A stretch of DNA of 64,000 bases from Myotis daubentonii (lineage: Eukaryota; Chordata; Mammalia; Chiroptera; Vespertilionidae). Made by a program: the position numbers and the translations under genes. Below, piece by piece: positions 33,763-46,837 of the stretch (its first letter is position 1; each line of letters opens with the position of its first letter). Location: assembly GCF_963259705.1 (NCBI RefSeq), contig NC_081844.1:48779501-48843500 (forward strand). The letters run 5' to 3'. Below the pieces are notes generated by a model that saw only the letters and a list, made by a program, of their open reading frames with translations, was not told the DNA's origin and did not search any database.

Positions 33763-36249
33763 TAATAATAATTCACTACTTAAAGAAAAATTATTTTTTT
33801 CTGAGGCTTAAAACCAATGTCAAGGAAAAATATATGGTAAAAATTACACATGGTTTCCAAACAGTTCCACCTACTCAGTAGTTTTAAAAGCTATGGACTC
33901 CAAATCCATGGCCCCAAATCATAACAAATTTCATTTATCGTTAATATTAGCTCTTAAAAATTAAATTATTTGATTACTCAGTTTACATTTCCTCAAATAG
34001 ATAATTTAAACTTAAGTGCCTATTTGAAACAAAATTAAGTTAAAAGGAGAAAATATATTAAAGTATGTAGTAATTTGGCATATGCAGGAGAATATATAAC
34101 AGAAAGATCATAGTATATGTCTTGATTGGAATCCCAGTACTCCAAAGCTAGATTGAAAGACTATAGAGAAAAAAACAGGGCTAAAAGCAATTTCTAGAGC
34201 TGTGACTCCAGCTCCTGTTATAAGAAATAGGTGTGGAAGGAGGCAGTTTATGTGGAGACTGCCATGGATTAGTCATGGAGCCATACTGTGTCAATACATG
34301 GTGTGGCAATGAAAATATGAAGCCTACATCACTTTCCTTTACATGGTACTGAATTCATTTTGTGTCCTGGCTGTGAGGATCTATGTCTGTGTGCTCATGA
34401 GGTTGACTCACTTGTGTTAACATATACGAGGATTGGCATAGTAATAGGGATAGAAAGGTGAATACAGAGTAATTTGGCATATGCAATTTTCCTTCTCCCT
34501 CTATGTTTGTTTCACTGCAACAGACATTATTTTTTACATTTATTTAAAGTTTATGAAGTTTATATTAGAAAATATGACGCTAGGAAACATTTTCAAAGAT
34601 ATCTAGAAGGAAAGATATAACTAGTCTTATTCAGATCTTGGTCCCTCGTAAATACACAGTAAGGTATTTCATCTCTTTTTATAGTGTCATCAATAGTCTT
34701 GTCTTGGTTTCCAAGTATGTGTGAGACAGTCTTAAGAGTTATATTTATTTATATTTATTCATAGAAACCAAATGTGGAATTAACACGTCCCAAGGAAGTG
34801 AAGTGTCAGTTTGAGCCAATTGCATGTCATCTAATCAAATTTCTTGAATTAATGTTCCCAGTGAACAGTGTTTCCTAGAGGTATATTGGCTAATGTGGGA
34901 AGTGAAGATGCAGATTAATTGAAAATCAATTTATGGATTAGATAAAGAGCTCTTAGGTAATATGCCATTGGCAGTTAAGCTTAAATCCTTTGGAAAATAA
35001 AAGCAAAGAAATGATAAATGCACAACATTTCTTGGTCAGCATTCATTATGTAACAGTCCATAATTTCACAATTATTCCTAGGCGGGTAATTACTTGAGTT
35101 TATGTTAGCAACCATATAATTTGATTTTTAAAACTATGCTACTAATTATTAGGCTTAGGAGGATTTATTTTGTAGTGTTTATTCAGTTTGGTACTATATC
35201 GTTTGGAATTTGACCCTGTAAATTCGGGATTTCTATATGCTCCTGGGAGTATTCTCCCTTTAATGAGACATTGATAGTGCTGGGCTATTAACATGAATCA
35301 TTTCATTGAAAAGGTCATTAAAGACCTAAATTCATAAGCAGGCCTACTTAAATGATGAGCTATAATGGCATTTTCATAAGTACTAGAAAAATCCTGAAAG
35401 ATGCATTATTACTGTAAGTAAAACAGCAAATATATTAGTTTAAAATCAATTTTTAATTTATTTAGTGAATAGGAACATAAGAGCTGCAAGAGAGACTTCA
35501 ATGTCATATGGTTTTGTAGTTTTCATACCTGATTTCATATTAGCATGTGTTGGTCCCTAGAAGTTCTTCTTTGGTAAGACTCTTTTGGAGTTCAGAAATC
35601 TGCATTTCAAACATGATAAAACAAGTTCTTTAGAAAATTCTGACATAGGAAGACTATGTAATTGATAATCAAGAGTGTCTTTCATTTTACATACAAAAAA
35701 ATGATATCCTCCAACCCACCCCAAAAGAGACCATAGCTTAAAAATCTATTTTTTATTTTGTCCAGTTTCTTAGATGTGTAGGCCAAGGAAGAATCCTGAA
35801 TACCAGTTACTTCAACATGCATGGCAGAGCACATTCTAATATTTTTTTTAGAGTGCTATATCCTTTCTTTATAAATTTGTGGCATACTTTTATTTATTTG
35901 TAATACTGTTTTTGAGTTTAAAATATACCTTATTAATGTATGAAGAGACATTTAGAGTCATTATTGCATTATTTAAGCTTTGTACTTCATACTTTACTTT
36001 TTATAGTCTCCCTATTTCACACCTTGTACTTGCCAATTGTTAGTTCCAACCTCCCATTTCTGACTTGTCAAATGAAAAAATATCCCATGAGTTAAGTTTT
36101 CTGTATCTACCCTCATATGTATATAGAAGTGTAATTCCAAGTTTTGTCATTGTATCTTGTATGTCTATATGCATTATAAATGACATTTTACATTTTATTC
36201 ATTTTTATGAGTTCTCCACTATGAGTGTTATGAAATGAAATAAACACAT
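33763..36249. other. No gene; possible conserved noncoding stretch at about 34980-35420
   Basis: No repeat or coding frame is visible. The part at 34980-35420 contains several TAAT/ATTA homeodomain-type cores and balanced base composition, which is suggestive only. Confidence 0.35.
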
Positions 36250-36857
36250 ACAGTCCTTTCTACTTACCCACACATTTACTTTTCTGGCATTCTTCTTTTC
36301 TTCAAACAGATTAACATTTTTGTTTTGTGTTATCCTTCACCTTGAAAAATATCCTTTAGCCTTTCTTGTCCTGCAGGTCTTTGGGAAACCAAATCTCTCA
36401 GTTTTCCTAAAAAGTTGTTATTTTATCCTTAGTTTCAAGAGTCTTTACTCTATATAATCCCTGGATGGACATAACCTTTATTTGTATTCCTTTCTTTTGG
36501 CCTTTAAAAATATCATTCTATTTTTTTGTTGTTGTTGTTGCTCTTGATTATTTATGATGAAGAGTAAATGGACATTTATATTCTTTCCTCTATGTACTAT
36601 TTCTTTTTAATCTGAATGTTTTCAGATTATCTTTGAATTTTCTACTGAACATATTTGGATCTGAAATCTGATTTTTTTCTACCACTTTGGGGCGATTTTT
36701 CTACATTGTTTTTTCAAAACTATTCCATCCTCACATGCTCCTCTTCCTGGAGCTATTATTGCATATATGTTAGACTTCCTTTGTCTGAAAATTGCTGGCT
36801 ATTCTGTGCATATTTCTTTCAATCATATATCTCTCTGTTATTCATATAGCATATTTT

Positions 36858-37068
36858 TGTTTTTTTAATATATTTTTATTTTCACTGAGGAAGGGAGAGG
36901 GAGAGATAGTCAGAAATATCAATGATACGAGTCATTGATTAGCTGCCTCTTGCACACCCCCCACAGGGGACTGAACCCACAACTTGGGCATGTGCCCTGA
37001 CTTGGAATCCAGTCATGATCTCCTGGTACATAGGTTGAAGCTCAACCACTGAGCCACCCCGGTCAGGC
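36858..37068 (-). mobile_element. VES SINE, antisense, with TSD
   Basis: On the minus strand it has head gcctgaccggggtggctcag and the usual body. A near-perfect 15-bp TSD, catatag(c/a)atatttt, lies at about 36843-36857 and 37069-37083. Confidence 0.92.
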
Positions 37069-37443
37069 CATATAGAATATTTTATGCTGATCAGTAATCA
37101 AGTTCATTGATTCTTTGCTTATCTCCAATATGATGTGAAGTACAGGAAAACTTTACACCTCAGTTATTATAATAATCAGTTTTAGAATTTTTATTTTATA
37201 GATTCCAATTTTCTGATGAAATTGCAAATATGTGCATTTATTGTCACCTTTATTTACTTTTGCTAAATTCTTTGAACATTATAAAACAGGCCCTACTTTG
37301 AACTGAATGATACCTGCTTTAAGCTTGTGGTCTGCTAAATCTAACATCCAAGACGTCACTGGTTTGATTCTTACCAACTGTTTATCTTATTGATTACTAG
37401 TCACATACTCTGATTTCTTCTCATATCTAATTTTTAAATTATT

Positions 37444-37661
37444 TTTTTAAAATATATTTTATTGATTTTTCACAGAGAGGAAGGGAGAGGGATAGAGAGT
37501 TAGAAACATCGATGAGAGAGAAACATCGATCAGCTGCCTCTTGCATACCCCCAACTGGGGATGTGCCCGCAACCAAGGTACATGCCCTTGACCAGATTCG
37601 AACCCAGGATCCTTGAGTCCACAGGCCGATGCTCTATTCACTGAGCCAAACCGGTCAGGGC
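37444..37661 (-). mobile_element. VES SINE, antisense, young, with perfect TSD
   Basis: The minus strand gives gccctgaccggtttggctca and B box ggttcgaatct, and the body is little changed. A perfect 16-bp TSD, taatttttaaattatt, lies at 37428-37443 and 37662-37677. Confidence 0.94.
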
Positions 37662-38639
37662 TAATTTTTAAATTATTATTTTCCACTGAAAATAAAGTAT
37701 CTTTGATGATGCATTAAAGATACTATTCTGTTAGCTTTCTCTGAAGTATGTTTATTTTCTTCTGGTAGAGAGTTTAAGTCCTGTCTATCACCTTGCCCTT
37801 AGTAGTCTTTGTTAACACTTTACAAGGAAGGATCTGTAGAAGGTCCAAGGTGTTTGTCAAGCTCTTCTCACTCAGTCTTTGCCTCTCCCATGGAACTTGT
37901 CAGGGCTTGATTTTCATGGTGTCTGGGAGGAAGAGTGTAACCCTTACTTATGTTGTCATATTTACTCATAAGCCATAGTCTTTCTGATGTCTTTGTTAGA
38001 TACACAGCATGCACAAGAGGTTGTAATAAGATTCATCCACTTTAACTGGTCTGGACTACCAATGTCTCAAATTGCTGTTTGACCTCCAGTATTGGTTTCA
38101 TGCTCAGCACCATAGTCAATGCGGTAAATTGTGTAGAGTCCCTATTACTTATGTGAGACCTGGTCTTTGGCATAAAACTTACTAGAAAACCTCATGCATA
38201 TTTGTGGGAATCAACATGGTATGGCTCCATCTTCTTCAGCGGCTGTAACGACAGAATTCAGCTGCTTGTGTACCCCTGCATCCCAACCGCCCCCTCTTTA
38301 TCTCAGTTGAACCATCGTGGTTCCCCCTAGAGAGCAGCTTGCTGGGCCATCATTAGGAAATTGTCTGTGGGTAGAGGGGAAAGGTGGAGCCCATCTCATA
38401 GATTCCCATGCTTCTGGCCGTTGTGTGCTGCCTGCTTCTAACTTATAATAACTGTTGACATATTTTGCCTGGTTATTTTGTTGTTTGCATTGGAGGTTCT
38501 AACCTAGTATGATTTAGTCTGCCATATTTGGAAGTGAAATTCTGTGATGATATGTAATATTTGGCATTAACGGAGTACTTAAGACTTAATTGCAATTTCA
38601 AGAAAGATAAAATTTTCACCTTATCAAAATAAAGGTATA

Positions 38640-38863
38640 GCCCTAACCAGTTTGGCTCAGTGGATAGAGCGTTGGCCTGCAGACTGAAAGGTCCCAGGTT
38701 CGATTCTGGTCAAGGACATGTACCTTGGTTGCGGGCACATCCCCAGTAGGGAGTGTGCAGGAGGCAGCTGAATGGATGTTTCTCTTTCATTGATGTTTCT
38801 CTCTATCCCTCTCCCTTCTTCTCTGTAAAAAATCAATAAAATATTAGATATAAATAAATAAAA
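38640..38863 (+). mobile_element. VES SINE, sense, with TSD
   Basis: It starts gccctaaccagtttggctca, has the B box ggttcgattct and ends in an AATAAA-rich tail. Flanking aaaataaag(g/t)tata copies at about 38626-38639 and 38864-38876 form the TSD. Confidence 0.93.
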
Positions 38864-38876
38864 AATAAAGTTATAG

Positions 38877-39574
38877 CTCACATAGTTCAGGAAGAAAGAA
38901 CACAGAAATTATATCCTTACCTTACAAGATGAGTCAATCGATGATGTTTAAAGTTGTCTAAAACTGGTATTTTAATTAAAATTCAACTGAGATTTTGAAA
39001 ATAATGTAACTGTTCATATTGGGTGGAATAAAAATTGGAGTGAGCAGTGTGATATTAATAAGATCGATTGTTATCTTTTGTTGTAATAAGTAAATAGTTT
39101 TCATCTAATATTTATAAATGAAGAATTAAAATTGTGGAGGTAACCATGGGAAATATCACTTATTAATTGTTAGAATAGAATATTATTGAAGGAAGATGGG
39201 GAAAAATAAAGAGGAAATTCTTGCTCTTTCTAATGAATTGAAATTTTATGTGTGCTAAAAATTTATAAACTACTATATATTGAATAACCATATTTATTTT
39301 GACATATATTTATCACATAATAATTGGCCAATTATGGGTTACATGATGAAAATATCCTATTTTTATTCCCTATATGATGTTTTTAAATAATTTAAAATTC
39401 TTTAATTGAATGACTCATTTTTATGATTAAAATACACACAAAGTCACACAAAAAATAAGTATAGTATTTGGTTTGGATTTTTATCTCACTCTATCTTCAG
39501 GATGTTGATCAGCCCCAGTATTCCTCAGTGACCCAAGGACCCTAGTAATTCACTGTCCTTAAAATACCCTAGGT
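38877..39574. other. No gene or recognised repeat
   Basis: AT-rich; nothing supported. Confidence 0.5.
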
Positions 39575-39786
39575 CCGTGGTCGGAAAACTGCAGCTTGCG
39601 AGCCACATGTGGCTTTTTGGCCCCTTGAGTGTGGCTCTTCCTAAGCCTTAGGAGTACCCTAATTAAGTTAATAACAATGTACCTACCTATATAGTTTAAG
39701 TTTGAAAAATTTGGCTCTCAAAAGAAATTTCAATCATTGTACTGTTGATATTTGGCTCTGTTGACTAATGAGTTTGCTGACCACTG
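39575..39786. mobile_element. Non-autonomous hAT transposon, family C
   Basis: Terminal sequences CCGTGGTCGGAAAACTGC and GAGTTTGCTGACCACTG are imperfect inverted repeats. The 8-bp TSD is CCCTAGGT at 39567-39574 and CCCTAGGG at 39787-39794 (one mismatch). It is 212 bp with no coding capacity. Confidence 0.9.
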
Positions 39787-39794
39787 CCCTAGGG

Positions 39795-41322
39795 CATCAA
39801 ACTAATCCCCCAGTGTGTCAATAAATATTTTCTGATGAAGTTTTTTCTGTTTTTACCAAAGATTAAAATTATATGTGCTGAAATTGAAATAAAAACATAT
39901 TTCTCAGGATGGAAACTAACTTGTGTCCAGGGCTAGCTAGCTTGAGCCCCTAAACCTACTTTATGTTTCCTCCCTTGACTCTGAGGTCATCTTGTACAGG
40001 TGACCTCCGGTGGCTAGCGACTGCATCTAAAACATTAAGAGACTGGTGTGGTTTTGATTTCCATCTTCTTCACTGCCACATGTTGGATTTGACACATAGA
40101 TTAGTCTCTTGAGGATACCAAGCCACCATTTATTTAGGAAGATTCTCAGCATCTGAAAAAGGAAGTGAAAAAAGCACTCTCATGGGATGAGTTCTGATAC
40201 CAGTTGGAAGATGGTGGGTTAAATCATGCTTTTGAGAATTATAGGTTGGCAAATACTTGATTATGCTTGCTCTACACTACTAGAGAGTATTGTTATCTTT
40301 CACAACTCATCACTGACTTCTACCATAGGTCATAAACATAGTACAAAATAAAATGAACATGTATATTTAACCTGTTTTTTCTATATATTGTATTTTCTAT
40401 GTATTTCTGAACTTTATTTCCTTGCAAAATTGCTGACATTACACATTATTCATAAAGTTATAGTTCCCAAAGTTAAGAGGAAAGGTTCATTTTCATAAAA
40501 TGACTAAGCTGCTTAGTTTTATTTTATACTTCTCCATATTTTATGACACAAAATAAAATATCTTAGGATAGCACAGTTATGAATCATTTAGTGTCCTAGA
40601 ATATATGAACATAATTGTCATCTAAGACAATAGAAAATGCATAAAAGAATCTCTCTGAACTCAATGGGCATATTTAAAACCCTACAAATATTACTGTTCT
40701 GTGGAATAATGAGCAAAAGAAAATAGATTGTGTAATTCAATAATCCTCTCCATAAAAAAAATACTGAACTCAGTCCTGTGTGGTTATTTAGTAGAGGAAT
40801 AACTCTGATTATTAATATGGGGGTAATGTTTAATATAGTGTGAAAGTCGTCCTGATGTATTCTTCTGTGATAGAATACATTTTACTTTGAGATTTTCCTG
40901 AGTTCATCTACAAGAGAATGGTAATTAAAAATGAAGATGCAATGCTTATTCTCATCACAAATCATACTTTATTACATGCACACTTTTAGATACACATTTA
41001 AAGGGTACCCATCATAAATTTTTATGTTGTACATGAAGAAAAGTGGGTACTATTCCAGTAGGTGATAACTTTACAAATTGTATGGAAATGAATGGCACAA
41101 ATGTGCTGGGGCTTTGTTGAGAAATACACTGCAGTAAAATTTATCACTCAGCAAGTTCTTTATTCAAATGCTTGTAAGTTCAGAAATTATCCTCAATCAG
41201 AACCTTTATTTTTTCCTGGTTCCTTATTTGGTTGTGTTATGAATATAGAAAATAAGTGAATATCCAAACCAGTATTCATGGGGTATTAATACTTCCGAGT
41301 GTTTTTTGAAGTCCATGGATAA
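39795..41322. other. No gene or recognised repeat
   Basis: AT-rich; minus-strand AATAAA signals occur at about 41158-41164 and 41204-41210, downstream of the candidate exon in the next entry. Confidence 0.45.
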
Positions 41323-41465
41323 TTACTCGGAGCATCTGAAGTTTGTAACACACTCAGAACTTTTCACTCCTTCTACTTCTTCTTTGCCAAGATCTCTAGA
41401 CACTGATAGAACAAATAACTCATCCAGGAATAACTGAGGTGCTTTGTTCAGAGTGTTGAACATTT
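41323..41465 (-). CDS. Candidate terminal coding exon of an unidentified gene
   Basis: On the minus strand a strong 3' splice-site-like sequence (ttttatctccccacag) ends at 41466. It is followed by 143 nt of open frame that closes with TAA at 41323-41325. The reading frame in phase with the acceptor gives MFNTLNKAPQLFLDELF, then VSRDLGKEEVEGVKSSE and a short C-terminus. It is hydrophilic, with mixed codon use unlike the K/I/N/F-rich frames of nearby AT-rich DNA. Downstream on the same strand, AATAAA signals lie within about 165 bases, fitting a last exon and 3' UTR. I do not recognise the protein and no partner exon is visible in the window. It could equally be a chance match or a decayed exon. 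Confidence 0.3.
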
Positions 41466-42069
41466 CTGTGGGGAGATAAAATGCAGAGTACAATCGTGTA
41501 AACATTTTTAAGCTGTCTATTCTTTCCCTAAAAAAAAGTTTGCATGGTTTAGTTCAAAGTGTATGTTTTGGCTGAAATTTGAATGGGCTCCCTACATCCT
41601 TACTGTACCTCTTCGACTTTACCAGAGTTCTCTGAGCATACCCTGAACCTTGTAGGGCCCAGAAAACATTGTTCCAAAATTACTAAAGAAAAAGCATGGT
41701 TACACTTATTATTTAAATGCTTAGTCTCAGTTCCGTAATTTGTAGTAAGGGGATAAGAATGGCTATTTCCTAAGGTTATAGTGAAAATTTAAAAAAAGCA
41801 ACAACAACGATTTATAAGTGTCCTCAATGACCCCTTTAAAATAACAAGCTCGAAGCATGTGTTAGTTCTCTTCCCCATATACTTACTGACATAGAAAATT
41901 ACCTGCACATAATCACATACATTCCAAAGTAAAATATGCTCATTTACTGAAAAACGATGATATAGATACTAAAAAGTATGAGCTTAAATTGTCACATAGC
42001 TTCAGCTACACATAGTAGTTATTTTTATCTGACTTGAGCAGGCTACAGACTTGGGGAACTAAAGGCACT
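41466..42069. other. No gene or recognised repeat
   Basis: Nothing supported beyond the putative acceptor at its left edge. Confidence 0.45.
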
Positions 42070-42200
42070 CATTCACTTGATTTATTCATTCATTCATTCA
42101 ATCACTATTTATGGAAAATCTGTTGTACAGCAGGCACTGTGTGAAGTTCTGGGAATACAGCAGTGAACAAGACAGACATGCTCCATTCTCATAGATAATA
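42070..42200 (+). repeat. Ancient interspersed repeat relic (L2/MIR class)
   Basis: ttcattcattcattcaatca, then cagcaggcactgtgtgaagt, tctgggaatacagcagtgaa and caagacagacatgctccatt follow the common mammalian ancient repeat closely. Confidence 0.55.
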
Positions 42201-43955
42201 TGAAACAAGTAGATTAAACATAGTATCTGAAATACGCTCTCACCAAACAAAAACAGTATTCCTCATAATTCACAATCTGATTCATGATTTTAAATTGTAA
42301 ACACATTTTTACGTGATCACATAGAATTGAAATAACTCAAGTTCTGTTTATTTGTCCTTATTAGTACTGTGTTATCATTGTTTACTTCAAATCCACTGGT
42401 TAAATGTAGGAAAATGTAGTACCACAAGGTTTGGAAGCAAATTTGAGCTTTAATTGAGCTATAAAACAAATTGGAATTGTGATGAATTTGGTCTTTAAAA
42501 AATGTGAATACTCTAAAAGTAGAATTTGTGTGATTCAAGGGCTCACTGTATAGCTGAGAAGTTTCCAAATTAACTTTCTTAAAGAATATATGTAAAATAC
42601 AATGTTTGTGAAGGCATGTGTCTATGTGTTTAAATATCACATTCATGTTTTCACAGACTTTATAATTCCCAGTTTATGTTGATAATATAATGTTCAGTCA
42701 GTTTTGTTTTTGCTCATAAATTCTCTGTAGAATGTGTGATACCCTGTGTCCTGTACCCACCACCTCAATTTTAGCAAACCACTGGGCCAAACCCACTTTA
42801 AGGAAAGATGTGGGATTGACTGGTAAATGCCATAGTATGTCAGCTGGAGCCAATGAGCCCTACACAGCATTAGGATTAAATCCCCAACTAACCCTGATTC
42901 ATTTCCATTACATCGCAGCACAGCCAAATTATTCCTATTTTAAGCTCATCTATCACTAAATCATAATTCGATGGTCTTCTAGTTTATCAACAGTAAAGGA
43001 ATCACATTCCTTGTTCTGTTTATGCATAGTTCAAAAAAAGAGAAAAATTTAAATACTTTCAAGTGGCTCGTTTCTATCTTTCAAATAATTGAATAGGATA
43101 CCATAAGGGAAAGTGCTCTTTTTGACTCTGTGAGTGGGATGTGGGCTGAATAAGAGAGAAACCAACCCACATAATCAGAGAACCCAGTCTTACAATGTGT
43201 AACTGTACTTTGAGGCCGTGGCTGCAACAGATATAAATTATATAACCCTGAAGCACTGTAGATGGGAATGAAGGATGCCCCAACTGGGATTAAGGTTTTG
43301 GGATAGTGGTCAAAGGGAAAAAGTAGAACTGAAGAGAGCGCTGGAAGTATGCGTAGGGTAGACAGCACCTGACAGAAAGTTGGAAATGTGCAATTGGAAA
43401 TGTACACATTTCTCAAATTTACAAGAGCACAAGAGATATGCAGAAGGAACCAAAGGAAGCATTACTGATTAATGAAATATTTTATAGATTTCTACTTTTC
43501 TGTATAGATTGATGAGGAAGGTTTGGGTGCTATTTCAGGAAAATGATGTTGTAATTCTAGTGATTGCACAGGTGATTTGGGGCACTTTTGGAAAGAACAG
43601 AAAGGAGAGATAATGAGACTGTGTTTCTTCTGATCCTTTGTGGATGCAGGTGTTCAAACAAAACTTCAACTTGGTCTATTCAGGGGAAAATATTTCACAC
43701 TGAGATAGCCTATATAACATGTTTTCAAATGAAAAAAGCTGCTAGAATTAGGATGCATCAGCACTCTTTTTTCTTTTCTTTAGAGATACATCAGAACCTG
43801 TACAGCATTGGTCTAGAATAGGACCAGGCCACTTTGATGTGGTTAAGGTGGGGAGAAAATTCCTTCTTTCTTTACAGGTTTTGGGCTTGAGCCTATTCTG
43901 ATAAAAAAAAAATGTGAGCGTCTATATTTTTTAAAGATGTTATAGTTAGCAAGAA
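42201..43955. other. No gene or recognised repeat
   Basis: Several overlapping frames of 69-111 codons occur at 42317-43416 on both strands. None shows a domain, and their overlap suggests chance. Confidence 0.45.
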
Positions 43956-43969
43956 TCATTTATATTCTT

Positions 43970-44425
43970 TTTGTTGTTGTTGTTAACCCTCACCTGAGGA
44001 TATTTTCCATTGATTTTTAGAGAGAGTGGAAGGGAAAGGGAGAGACAGAGAAACATCAGTGTGTCACATCGATTGGTTGCCTCCTACATATCCTTGACCA
44101 GGACCTGGAGCTTGCAACTAAGGTATGTGCCCTTGACCAGAATGGAACCTGGGGCCCTTCAGTCTGCAGGTCAACAGTCTAGTCCAGCCGTGGGCAAACT
44201 ACGGCCCGCAGGCCAGATCCGGCCCGTTTGAAATGAATAAAACTATAAAAAAAGAGACCGTACCCTTTTATGTAATGATGTTTACTTTGAATTTATATTA
44301 GTTCACACAAACACTCCATCCATGCTTTTGTTCCGGCCCTCCGGTCCAGTTTAAGAACCCATTGTGGCCCTCGAGTCAAAAAGTTTGCCCACCCCTGGTA
44401 GTCACTGAGCCAAACTGGCTAGGAC
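43970..44425 (-). mobile_element. VES-type SINE, antisense, interrupted by a hAT
   Basis: On the minus strand the head (tcctagccagtttggctcag) is at the right end and the tail (ctcaggtgagggt) at the left. The older subfamily carries the gatgtttctctgtctctccc body. A 14-bp TSD, tcatttatattctt, lies at 43956-43969 and 44426-44439. The hAT at 44185-44397 splits the head. Confidence 0.9.
44185..44397. mobile_element. Non-autonomous hAT transposon, family A (copy 2)
   Basis: Almost the same sequence as the element at 15938-16154, from CAGCCGTGGGCAAACTACGG to GTTTGCCCACCCCTG. The left TSD is GTCTAGTC (44177-44184). The right copy is GTAGTC, the same sequence minus CT, and then continues into the SINE. 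Like copy 1 it landed in the head of a VES SINE, though at a different position. Confidence 0.92.
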
Positions 44426-44439
44426 TCATTTATATTCTT

Positions 44440-45069
44440 AAGGTGAACCCTAGCTAGAGGGACTTTATATACTTAACATGGGGGGGGGACTATGTCTGAA
44501 AGAGTAAGAAAATGGAGGGTGGTAGTGTGGATCCACTTTACCTACCCCCAAGCTCTGACCCCAATAACCATGCTCAAATTCCCCAGCTGTGCTCCAAATT
44601 GGACTACAAAGCGTCTGGCTCTCCTCCCAACCTCATCCCTCTCACCCTCTCAATGGAACAAGTGGGAAAAGTTTAGTGGAAACAGCTGAAGTAACAGTTC
44701 AGTGAATCTCACAACTTCAGTATATGTAAGGTCAAGACGTGTTGTAGAATGTGATGTGAATGCATAAAACAGGAACGTGAGATAAGGGTATGTGATTCTT
44801 GGCATCCAAAGATGCAACAGCTGCCCATGGAAATCACCAATCAAAGCAATGGCATAGGTTAAGAGACAGATTTTCCTTTTACTGCCATTTGATTGACTTA
44901 TAAGAATATTTTTAACAAAAGTAATTTTATGTACATTTGTTCAAATATAAAAAGGTGTGCTATTGAAAATCAATGAGATATTTGCAACTGTGCATTCTAC
45001 TTTGCCTATGGGCCAGTAACTTAAATAGCCAGAGTTTATTTTTCCTTCAACCTCCCATTCTATAGCAAG
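44440..45069. other. No gene or recognised repeat
   Basis: Nothing supported. Confidence 0.45.
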
Positions 45070-45410
45070 TGTCTTAGTCCATTCAGGCTGCTATGTCAGA
45101 AATACCATAGACTGGTGGCTTATAAGCAACAAATACTTAATTATTACAGTTCTAGAGACTTGGGAGTCCAAGATGAAGGCACTGGAAAATTCTGTGCCTG
45201 GTGAAAGGGAACTTCCTGGTTCATGGATGGCCTTGTTTTTGCTGTGACTTCACATAAAAAGTGGCAAGATAGGCCTCTGGGATCTCCTTTATAAGGGCAC
45301 TAATTGCATTCATGAGGGTTCCTCTTCCATTACCTAATTATCTCCCAAAGGCTCCACCTCCAAATACCATCAACAAGGGGAGTTAGGTTTCAACACATGA
45401 CTTTTATAAG
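45070..45410 (-). mobile_element. MLT1-type (MaLR/ERVL) LTR, antisense
   Basis: The + strand gives tgtcttagtccattcaggct, then gctatgtcagaaataccata, cacttataaggg-type text and aaaggctccacctccaaata. This is the reverse complement of an MLT1 LTR. The LTR 5' end (right side here) is missing. It predates the bat lineage and is a solo or truncated copy without coding sequence. Confidence 0.85.
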
Positions 45411-46829
45411 AAAAAAAAATTATGGAAGGAAAGGAGCAAAACCATTCTGTCAGTAGCACCAAGCAACTGCACTCCATTATTTATGTGACTATATTCATTT
45501 AAAAATTAAATATGATCATATTTATTGAATCAAAAAATTTATTGAATCAACACTACTGTATCTGACATATCAAGGTTTAGTATTTTTAACCTTTTCACTC
45601 AATATTACTCTCCTACAGAGCTTTTTACATTTTTGTTGTTGTTGTTAATTGCCTAACTTCCACCCTGAAATCTTATACTGTATATCTGTTTATATAGTTT
45701 GGGCCTTTGGAAGACCACAAACCATTGTAATATCTAAGATACATTCATCCAGAAGAATCAATTTTTGTCCCCTTACAGGTGATATGGATTCCCTTTGAGG
45801 ATGCATAGTTTAAATGATTTCTTTGATAAGGTACACATTATATTATTTTCTATACTACTGCCAATATTTAAACAAATCTATCTCTGCCAATTAATTGTTA
45901 TGGGTATTATGTAAACCTCATTACTTTCACCAATTTAAAATGCCATCTTTGTTTACTGGGTTCAGGTAGGAGGAAGTAGGACAGGTTATCGGGGAGGTGA
46001 CAGAATTCCAGATCACCCTTGGGATGATACAAAATTTTATATGTTTATTCCTAGAAAATATTATCAAAATGAATCTATATATAATTGACAATGACCATAA
46101 TAAAAACAGCAAAATTGCCTGAAGAAACATTGGGAGAAACAATTAATCCTTTAAAAAGCAGCTTTGTGCATTCATTATTATCCTAATTCACATCTGTTTC
46201 ATTGTATATGTCTTTTATATGAAGAAGAAAAAAAACATATAATTTTCTATTCACCCTGGAAAGTACCACAGGATGTCAATAATTTTCTCTGAGCTCTTAA
46301 TGAAAGGCTTTAAATTTCAATAAAGAATGTTCTTCCATTAGGGAACTCATGAAGAGTTTGCAGCAATTTATTCCCAGACAATACTGAATGGCATCATTTT
46401 ACCAAAATTTTCACAAAGTAATTTCACTCAAATAATTCAATAAGAAGATACCTTTATAATTTTCTTAATCCTTATAATATCAATTAATTGACACCTATCT
46501 TTTTTTAAAAAAAACGCACCTTGCTACAATAATATGTTGTTGAATTCACAATGTTACTTTTAATAATTTCATATCAGTTCTTTAGTCAGAACAATTAAAA
46601 CAATGAGCCTGTTAACGCCATTGTAAATTATATTGTGCTGTATTTATAATGTGTTATCTTTTTAACATATAATTTAAGTCCTTTTTATTTTTAATATTTT
46701 GCCATAAAGTCTAGTCTATGTATACAAGGTGAAATAGAATGTGTAGATTCTAATTTAAAAACTTTGGTAAAAACAATTTCTGAATTCAGTAAGATAATTC
46801 TACCAAAAGTAATTATTTATTGTTTAAAT
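45411..46829. other. No gene or recognised repeat
   Basis: AT-rich; nothing supported. Confidence 0.5.
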
Positions 46830-46837
46830 CTCTAGAT

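Larger units (their letters stand above)
36250..38480 (-). mobile_element. Old L1 5'-side (5' UTR/ORF1), antisense, split by two VES SINEs
   Basis: The antisense markers cttgtcctgcaggtctttgg near 36366 and tttaagcttgtggtctgcta near 37317 match the 5' part of older L1s. Two later VES copies interrupt it at 36858-37068 and 37444-37661. The right end runs into GC-richer 5' UTR-like sequence to about 38480. Boundaries are approximate. Confidence 0.5.

Noticed and set aside
42694..43416. Pairs of opposing 69-111-codon frames as genes
   Set aside because: They overlap on both strands without domains or splice sites that could be supported.
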